A stretch of 18,427 bases of DNA from Hyphomicrobium_A sp943371625 (GTDB taxonomy: Bacteria; Pseudomonadota; Alphaproteobacteria; Rhizobiales; Hyphomicrobiaceae). The translations under genes were made by a program, and so were the position numbers. Below are positions 14,221-18,427 of the stretch, piece by piece. The number at the start of each line of letters is the position of its first letter. Positions within the stretch are counted from its first letter, which is position 1. Where the stretch lies: positions 1-18,427 of the forward strand of contig CALRVN010000021.1 in assembly GCA_943371625.1 (NCBI GenBank), read 5' to 3'. The notes under the pieces were generated by a model, which searched no databases, was not told the DNA's origin, and saw nothing but the letters and a program-made list of their open reading frames with translations.

Positions 14221-15429
14221 ATGGATCTGACCCAGCTCAAGTCGATCGCCGACGCCGACGTGTCGGGCAAGCGCGTGCTCGTGCGCGCCGACCTCAACGT
14301 GCCCGTGGCCGACGGCGCCGTGACCGACGCAACCCGCCTCGAGCGCATCCTCGCTGGCTTGAAGGATCTCTCGAACCGCGGTGCGCGCGTCGTCGTCATC
14401 TCGCATTTCGGACGCCCGAAGGACGGACCTGATCCCTCGATGAGCCTCGTTGCCGTCGCCGCCAAGCTGTCGGAGCTGCTCGGCAAGGAAGTCGTGTTCA
14501 TTCCCGAGTGTGTCGGCGCCGATGTCGAAGGCAGCGTCGCCGCGCTCGCGCCCGGTCAGATCGCGGTGCTCGAAAACCTCCGCTTCCATAAGGGCGAGGA
14601 GAAGAACGACCCGCAGTTCACCGCCGCGCTCGCGCGCTCCGGCGACATCTACGTCAACGACGCCTTCTCCGCCGCCCATCGCGCGCATGCTTCGACCGAA
14701 GGCCTGGCGCGTCTGCTGCCCGCATATGCCGGTCCGTTGATGATCGAGGAGATCAACGCCCTGCGCGCCGTGCTCGAAGCGCCGCAGCGTCCGGTCGCCG
14801 CGCTCGTCGGTGGCGCCAAGGTGTCCTCGAAGATCCCGATCCTCAAGCACCTCATCGGCAAGGTCGACAAGCTGATCATCGGCGGCGGCATGGCCAACAC
14901 CTTCCTCATGTCGCACGGCGTCGACGTCGGCAAATCGCTCGCCGAGCCCGAGATGCTCGAGACCGCGCGCGAGATCATGACTGCCGCCAAGGCTTGCGGC
15001 TGCGCCGTAGTGCTGCCCGAGGACGCGGTCATCGCGCGCGAGTTCAAGAGCGCGGTTGCTCATGCCGTCGTCCCGACGCTCGCCGTGCCGAGCGACTCCA
15101 TGATCCTCGACGTCGGTCCCAAGTCTGTTGCCCACATGACCGACGTGCTGAAGGAATGCCGCACGCTGCTCTGGAACGGCCCCCTCGGCGCCTTCGAGAT
15201 CCCGCCCTTCGGCAACGGCACCTTCGCGCTCGCTCGCGAGGCGGCCAAACTGACGAAAGAGGGCAGGCTGACTACTGTTGCCGGCGGCGGCGACACTGTG
15301 GCCGCCCTCAACGCGGCTGGTGTCACGCAGGACTTCACCTATGTATCGACTGCGGGCGGCGCATTCCTCGAATGGCTCGAGGGGCGCGAGCTTCCCGGCG
15401 TCGCCGCCCTCATCCGGGCCCAGAGCTGA
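14221..15429 (+). CDS. pgk: Phosphoglycerate kinase
   Basis: Transfers phosphate between 1,3-bisphosphoglycerate and ADP in glycolysis, and the reverse in gluconeogenesis or the Calvin cycle. From the ATG at 14221 the protein has 402 residues, the normal length. Signatures are GKRVLVRADLNVPV (residues 16-29), SHFGRPKDG, ENLRFHKGEEKND, ALVGGAKVSSKI, the nucleotide-domain WNGPLGAFE, and GGGDTVAAL near the C-terminus. An in-frame GTG at 14206 overlaps the tkt stop as GTGA and would add five residues (MSPPN). I prefer 14221 because it gives the usual N-terminal length, but coupled initiation at 14206 cannot be excluded. It forms a tight pair with tkt. A 20-base inverted repeat follows 36 bases after the stop. 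Confidence 0.96.
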   Translation: MDLTQLKSIADADVSGKRVLVRADLNVPVADGAVTDATRLERILAGLKDLSNRGARVVVISHFGRPKDGPDPSMSLVAVAAKLSELLGKEVVFIPECVGADVEGSVAALAPGQIAVLENLRFHKGEEKNDPQFTAALARSGDIYVNDAFSAAHRAHASTEGLARLLPAYAGPLMIEEINALRAVLEAPQRPVAALVGGAKVSSKIPILKHLIGKVDKLIIGGGMANTFLMSHGVDVGKSLAEPEMLETAREIMTAAKACGCAVVLPEDAVIAREFKSAVAHAVVPTLAVPSDSMILDVGPKSVAHMTDVLKECRTLLWNGPLGAFEIPPFGNGTFALAREAAKLTKEGRLTTVAGGGDTVAALNAAGVTQDFTYVSTAGGAFLEWLEGRELPGVAALIRAQS

Positions 15430-15465
15430 GCCAATAAGGGCTGAGCGTTAATGCCCGCCGGGTAA

Positions 15466-15485
15466 CGTATGGCTCCGCCCATACG
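15466..15485 (+). terminator. Inverted repeat between pgk and the ccdA-like gene
   Basis: CGTATGG (15466-15472) and CCATACG (15479-15485) form a perfect seven-base-pair stem with a six-base loop. No T-run follows on either strand, so it may be a weak terminator, an mRNA end stabiliser for tkt-pgk, or an operator for the gene starting 30 bases later. Confidence 0.4.
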
Positions 15486-15514
15486 AAGCGTGTGGGTCGG
15501 TTGAAGGCGTACGC

Positions 15515-16318
15515 ATGGGCGATCTGCAAATCTATTTCGGCGTGGCGCTGGCAGGGCTGGTGAGCTTCCTGTCGCCATGCGTGCTGCCGCTCGTGCCGCC
15601 CTACCTGAGCTACCTCGGTGGCACCACGATCGACGAGTTCACCGCCGAGGGCGGCGTCCCCAAGCACGTCTGGCAGCGGGTGATCGTCGCTTCGTTGCTG
15701 TTCGTGCTCGGCTTCACGACCGTGTTCGTCAGCCTCGGCGCCGGCGCCTCGCTCGCCGGGCAGTTCATACAGAGCTACAAGCGCGAGCTGGAGATCATCT
15801 CCGGCGTCATCATCATTCTGTTTGGCCTGCACTTCCTCGGCGTGTTCCGCATCAACCTCTTTTACAAAGAGGCGCGCTACCACCACACGGGACACCGCGG
15901 CGTCAGCTACCTCGGCTCGTACATCATCGGGCTCGCGTTCGCGTTCGGTTGGACCCCGTGCATCGGCCCCGTCCTCGCGACCGTTCTCGCGCTCGCCGCC
16001 AACGAGGGCAGTCTAACCACCGGCGTCAAATTGCTCTTCGTCTATTCGCTCGGCCTCGGTATCCCGTTCATCCTCGCTGCTGTCGCGGTGCGCCCCTTCC
16101 TCGGCTTCATGCAGCGCTTCCGCCGTCACCTCGACAAGGTAGAGAAGGCGATGGGCGCATTCCTCGTCCTGACCGGCCTGCTGTTCCTGAGCGGCTCGAT
16201 CAACTGGTTCGGCAGCTGGATGCTCGACCGCTTCCCGGCTCTGACGCAGATTGAGGAGCTGGTGACGCCGAAGGATCTCGGCACGCAAATCATCCAGCGC
16301 GGCACGCCGCAGCAGTAA
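15515..16318 (+). CDS. ccdA: CcdA/DsbD-type thiol-disulfide membrane protein
   Basis: Inner-membrane protein that carries electrons from cytoplasmic thioredoxin to periplasmic acceptors, used in cytochrome c maturation and envelope disulfide reduction. The 267-residue product has about six membrane segments and the two conserved cysteines of the DsbD transmembrane domain in their family contexts: Cys22 in SFLSPCVLPLVPPYLSYLGG and Cys149 in GWTPCIGPVL. It lacks the periplasmic thioredoxin-like and immunoglobulin-like domains of full DsbD, so it is the short CcdA form. A GAAGG SD lies seven bases before the ATG. No partner thioredoxin-like gene or ccm gene is in the window. thiD follows after 12 bases, so the two are probably co-transcribed though not obviously linked in function. 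Confidence 0.9.
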   Translation: MGDLQIYFGVALAGLVSFLSPCVLPLVPPYLSYLGGTTIDEFTAEGGVPKHVWQRVIVASLLFVLGFTTVFVSLGAGASLAGQFIQSYKRELEIISGVIIILFGLHFLGVFRINLFYKEARYHHTGHRGVSYLGSYIIGLAFAFGWTPCIGPVLATVLALAANEGSLTTGVKLLFVYSLGLGIPFILAAVAVRPFLGFMQRFRRHLDKVEKAMGAFLVLTGLLFLSGSINWFGSWMLDRFPALTQIEELVTPKDLGTQIIQRGTPQQ

Positions 16319-16330
16319 GGCGGATAGCCC

Positions 16331-17161
16331 ATGACCGCCGCGACGCGGACGCCAATCGCTCTCACCATTGCCGGTTCTGATTCATCTGGCGGTGCCGGAA
16401 TCCAGGCCGACCTCAAAACATTCACCGCGCTCGGCGTTTACGGCGCCAGCGTGCTTACCGCGCTGACCGCGCAGAACACGCGCGGCGTGTCCGCCATTCA
16501 CGCCGTGCCGCCCGCATTCGTTGCGCAGCAGATCGACGCCGTCGCCGAGGATCTGAACGTCGCCGCGACCAAGACCGGCATGCTCAACGACCGCGCGACG
16601 GTTCTCGCCGTCGTCGAAAGCGTGCGCCGTCACAATCTGCATCCGCTGATCGTCGATCCGGTGATGGTGGCAACGAGCGGCGATCTTCTCCTCGCACCCG
16701 ATGCCGTCGCTGCCGTGCGCGATGATCTGCTACCGCTCGCGGATCTCATCACGCCCAACCTCGCCGAGGCGGCGCGCCTGCTCTCGACCACGATCGCGAA
16801 GACCGAAGCGGAGATGGAAGCCCAGGCGCGTGCGCTGCTCATCCTCGGCGCCCAAGCGGTGCTCGTCAAAGGCGGCCACGGCGACAGCACCGACGCCGTC
16901 GACATCCTCGTCGTCGCAAATTCGCCCGCCGTCCGATTGGCGTCGCCGCGCGTTGCAACGCGCAACACGCACGGCACAGGCTGCACGTTGTCGGCCGCGA
17001 TAGCTGCCTATCTGGTGCGCGGCGAAATGATGACCGACGCAACGCGATCAGCGAAGAACTTTGTGTACGCCGCATTGCTCGCCGCTGCGGACGCAAACGT
17101 CGGCGCCGGTGCCGGACCGGTCGACCACCTGCATGCCATTGGCCGCACGATCAAATCTTGA
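16331..17161 (+). CDS. thiD: Hydroxymethylpyrimidine/phosphomethylpyrimidine kinase
   Basis: Phosphorylates HMP and then HMP-phosphate to HMP-diphosphate, the pyrimidine half of thiamine. The 276-residue product begins ALTIAGSDSSGGAGIQADLKTF, the hallmark substrate/nucleotide loop of ThiD, followed by GVYGASVLTALTAQNT, VDPVMVATSGDLLL, TPNLAEAARLL, VKGGHGDS, and the anion-hole THGTGCTLSAAI with Cys218. It is a single-domain form with no ThiE or TenA fusion. An AAGGCGG SD lies just before the ATG and overlaps the end of the ccdA-like gene. The thiamine diphosphate it helps to make is the cofactor of the transketolase encoded nearby. No TPP riboswitch is visible in front of the ccdA-like gene or thiD. 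Confidence 0.95.
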   Translation: MTAATRTPIALTIAGSDSSGGAGIQADLKTFTALGVYGASVLTALTAQNTRGVSAIHAVPPAFVAQQIDAVAEDLNVAATKTGMLNDRATVLAVVESVRRHNLHPLIVDPVMVATSGDLLLAPDAVAAVRDDLLPLADLITPNLAEAARLLSTTIAKTEAEMEAQARALLILGAQAVLVKGGHGDSTDAVDILVVANSPAVRLASPRVATRNTHGTGCTLSAAIAAYLVRGEMMTDATRSAKNFVYAALLAAADANVGAGAGPVDHLHAIGRTIKS

Positions 17162-17231
17162 GTCGCCGTCGCGTGCGAAATGAGCCTGTGGCGCCGGTGC
17201 ATCGTCGGTTACTGAATGTAGTTCTGCCCTC

Positions 17232-17259
17232 TTGCAGGCGGCACGGGCTTCTGTAACAA
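17232..17259 (+). promoter_or_regulatory. Possible sigma-70 promoter for the structured RNA
   Basis: TTGCAG at 17232-17237 and TAACAA at 17254-17259 are separated by 16 bases and loosely match -35 and -10 hexamers. Initiation would fall near 17266, immediately before the first stem-loop. The match is weak and rests mostly on its position. Confidence 0.3.
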
Positions 17260-17265
17260 ATTTGG

Positions 17266-17383
17266 GCAACGCGGTGCCGTGGCATCGCAACGAGCTCCGG
17301 GGGGAGCGTCGGGCTGGCGATTAGGGGCGCCTACCCGACTTGGCTGAAGAACCGGTCCGGTCCATCCGGGCCGGTTTCTTTTT
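17266..17383 (+). ncRNA. Candidate small RNA: four stem-loops ending in an intrinsic terminator
   Basis: About 118 bases with no gene fold into consecutive hairpins. SL1 is GCGGTG (17271-17276) with CATCGC (17283-17288), including one G-U pair. SL2 is GCTCC-GGGG-GGAGC (17294-17307). SL3 has GTCGGG (17308-17313) paired with CCCGAC (17334-17339) and an inner GGCG/CGCC pair around an eight-base loop. SL4 is an 11-base-pair stem followed by a T-rich tail. The terminator lies 189 bases beyond the thiD stop, far for a simple gene terminator, and a weak promoter sits just before SL1. It could instead be a long structured 3' UTR of the ccdA-thiD operon. It does not match any RNA family I know; the exact 5' end is a guess. 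Confidence 0.5.
17350..17383 (+). terminator. Intrinsic terminator
   Basis: AACCGGTCCGG (17350-17360) pairs with CCGGGCCGGTT (17366-17376), 11 base pairs with one T-G wobble and a five-base loop, followed by TCTTTTT. This is one of the strongest terminators in the window. It ends either the candidate small RNA or a read-through transcript from thiD, and insulates the MFS gene that starts 87 bases later. Confidence 0.88.
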
Positions 17384-17469
17384 GTGCCGTGCACACTCAC
17401 GAATTCTGCTCGACTGCGGATCGGCTAGAACCTCTCCTGCCGGCCAAGCCCAGTCTATCGGCCCGACCC

Positions 17470-18427
17470 ATGCGCGCCCTCAATGACCTCCTCGGCAAAG
17501 CCCCAGACGGCGACCCGCTCGGGCTGCGCATCGCCCTGTTCTTTGCCGCCCTGTTCCTCGCCTACGGCATCGTCGTTCCCTACTTTCCCGTCTGGCTGCA
17601 CGCCCGTGGGCTCGACCCCCTCCAGATATCGACCGTCACCGCCGCACCCCTATTCCTCCGGCTGTTGATCACCCCCGGGATAGGGCTGCTGGCCGACCGC
17701 CTCGGCAACTACCGCCTGGTCATCTCCGCCCTCGCTTGGGCTGCCCTGGCGATGGTCTGCGGCCTTGCGATGGCCTCCGGCTACTGGCCGATCCTCGCCC
17801 TCGGCGTCGTCTTCCTACTCGCCAACGGCACCATGGTGCCCCTGATCGAGACCGTGGCGGTCCGGGCTGTCCGCAGCGCCGGGCTGGATTACGGCCGCAT
17901 GCGGCTTTGGGGTTCGGTCACCTTCATCATCGCCAACTTCCTCGGCGGCCTCGCCATAGAGGCGCTGGGCGGCGGCGTCGCCCTCTGGATGATCGGCGGC
18001 GCCGTCATGCTGACCATTGCTGCGGCCTACGGGCTGCCGCGTCCGGCGGGCGGGGCTAGCCCCGCATTCGAGCGCAGGGGCGTCGACTGGCGCTCGTCCA
18101 CCCCGGCGCGCCTGCTCGGCTCGCGACTGTTCGTCCTGTTCCTGATCGCCATTGGCTGCACCCACGGCGCTCACGCCACGTTCTACACCTTCGGCGCGCT
18201 CTACTGGCAGTCCCAGGGCCTGGCGGCCGCCTGGGTGGGCGCGCTATGGGCCATCGGCGTCTTCGCCGAAGTGCTGCTGTTCGCCTTCTCCGCCCCCGTC
18301 GTGCGCCGGTTCAGCCCGGTGCAGCTGATCGTGCTCGGTTCGGGCGCTTCCGTCCTGCGCTGGGCGGCCATGGCCTTCGACCCGCCGCTTTACCTGCTCG
18401 TGCCGTTGCAGGTGCTGCACGGGCTCA
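17470..18427 (+). CDS. MFS transporter, HcaT (3-phenylpropionate) type, 3' end outside window
   Basis: An open frame from the ATG at 17470 runs to the window edge, giving 319 residues of a protein that should be about 400. It has repeated membrane helices of the major facilitator superfamily, with the loop 2-3 motif region around GLLADRLGNYRL. Several segments recall E. coli HcaT from memory: YGIVVPYFPVWL near residues 35-46, LDYGRMRLWGSVTFII, GAHATFYTFGALYWQSQG, and WAIGVFAEVLLFA. Family members are annotated as 3-phenylpropionate transporters, but the substrate is rarely shown and no aromatic-degradation gene is nearby. The SD is poor. The start is supported by a normal hydrophilic N-terminus (MRALNDLLGKAPDGDPLG) before the first helix. 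Confidence 0.9.
   Translation, partial: MRALNDLLGKAPDGDPLGLRIALFFAALFLAYGIVVPYFPVWLHARGLDPLQISTVTAAPLFLRLLITPGIGLLADRLGNYRLVISALAWAALAMVCGLAMASGYWPILALGVVFLLANGTMVPLIETVAVRAVRSAGLDYGRMRLWGSVTFIIANFLGGLAIEALGGGVALWMIGGAVMLTIAAAYGLPRPAGGASPAFERRGVDWRSSTPARLLGSRLFVLFLIAIGCTHGAHATFYTFGALYWQSQGLAAAWVGALWAIGVFAEVLLFAFSAPVVRRFSPVQLIVLGSGASVLRWAAMAFDPPLYLLVPLQVLHGL

Noticed and set aside
1..18427. Search for CRISPR arrays, tRNA, rRNA, insertion sequences, phage or defence genes
   Set aside because: No regular repeat-spacer pattern, tRNA cloverleaf, transposase or integrase motif, or target-site duplication was found; the region reads as ordinary core chromosome.

Overview
The window is a GC-rich, densely coded stretch of bacterial chromosome, almost entirely core metabolism. 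Gene content and protein character (secG and pyrG close behind tpiA, a Cys-type KDO-8-phosphate synthase, a GlnK-like PII behind a -24/-12 promoter, a CtrA-type TTAA-N7-TTAA site, an HcaT-type transporter) suggest an alphaproteobacterium, probably Hyphomicrobiales. That placement is inference from recognition, not from a search. I see no tRNA, rRNA, CRISPR array, insertion sequence, phage gene or toxin/defence cassette.

Layout. 1-4397 (+): the 3' end of tpiA, an Ala/Pro/Val-rich exported protein, secG, a small lipoprotein and pyrG. 4491-5943 (+): two small exported Cys-containing proteins of unknown function and a short acyl-carrier-protein-like protein that lacks the phosphopantetheine serine. 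5968-6378 (-): a four-helix membrane protein. 6379-7733 (+): a regulatory stretch with a sigma-54-like promoter, a stand-alone PII gene, a 337-base hairpin-rich intergenic region, a GlsB/YeaQ-type membrane protein and a clear intrinsic terminator. 7783-8661 (+): kdsA, converging on a 79-residue membrane protein (8701-8940, -) whose likely terminator lies inside the 3' end of kdsA. 9319-12056 (+): a Kef-type antiporter overlapped by a PfkB sugar kinase whose only sensible start is CTG. 12194-15429 (+): tkt and pgk, touching, without the gap gene often found between them. 15515-17161 (+): a CcdA-type thiol-disulfide membrane protein and thiD. 17162-17469 has no gene but carries four tandem stem-loops ending in a T-rich tail, a good small-RNA candidate. 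The window ends inside an HcaT-type MFS transporter.

How they work together. tpiA, tkt, pgk and perhaps the PfkB kinase serve triose- and pentose-phosphate metabolism. pyrG supplies CTP, which is also needed to activate the KDO made by the KdsA branch for lipopolysaccharide. SecG belongs to the Sec translocon that would export the several signal-peptide proteins nearby. The PII protein reports nitrogen status. I find no convincing new multi-gene system. The points most worth checking are the structured RNA at 17271-17383, the CTG start of the PfkB gene, the serine-less ACP-like protein, the CtrA-type site, and the folded region in front of the GlsB/YeaQ-type gene.
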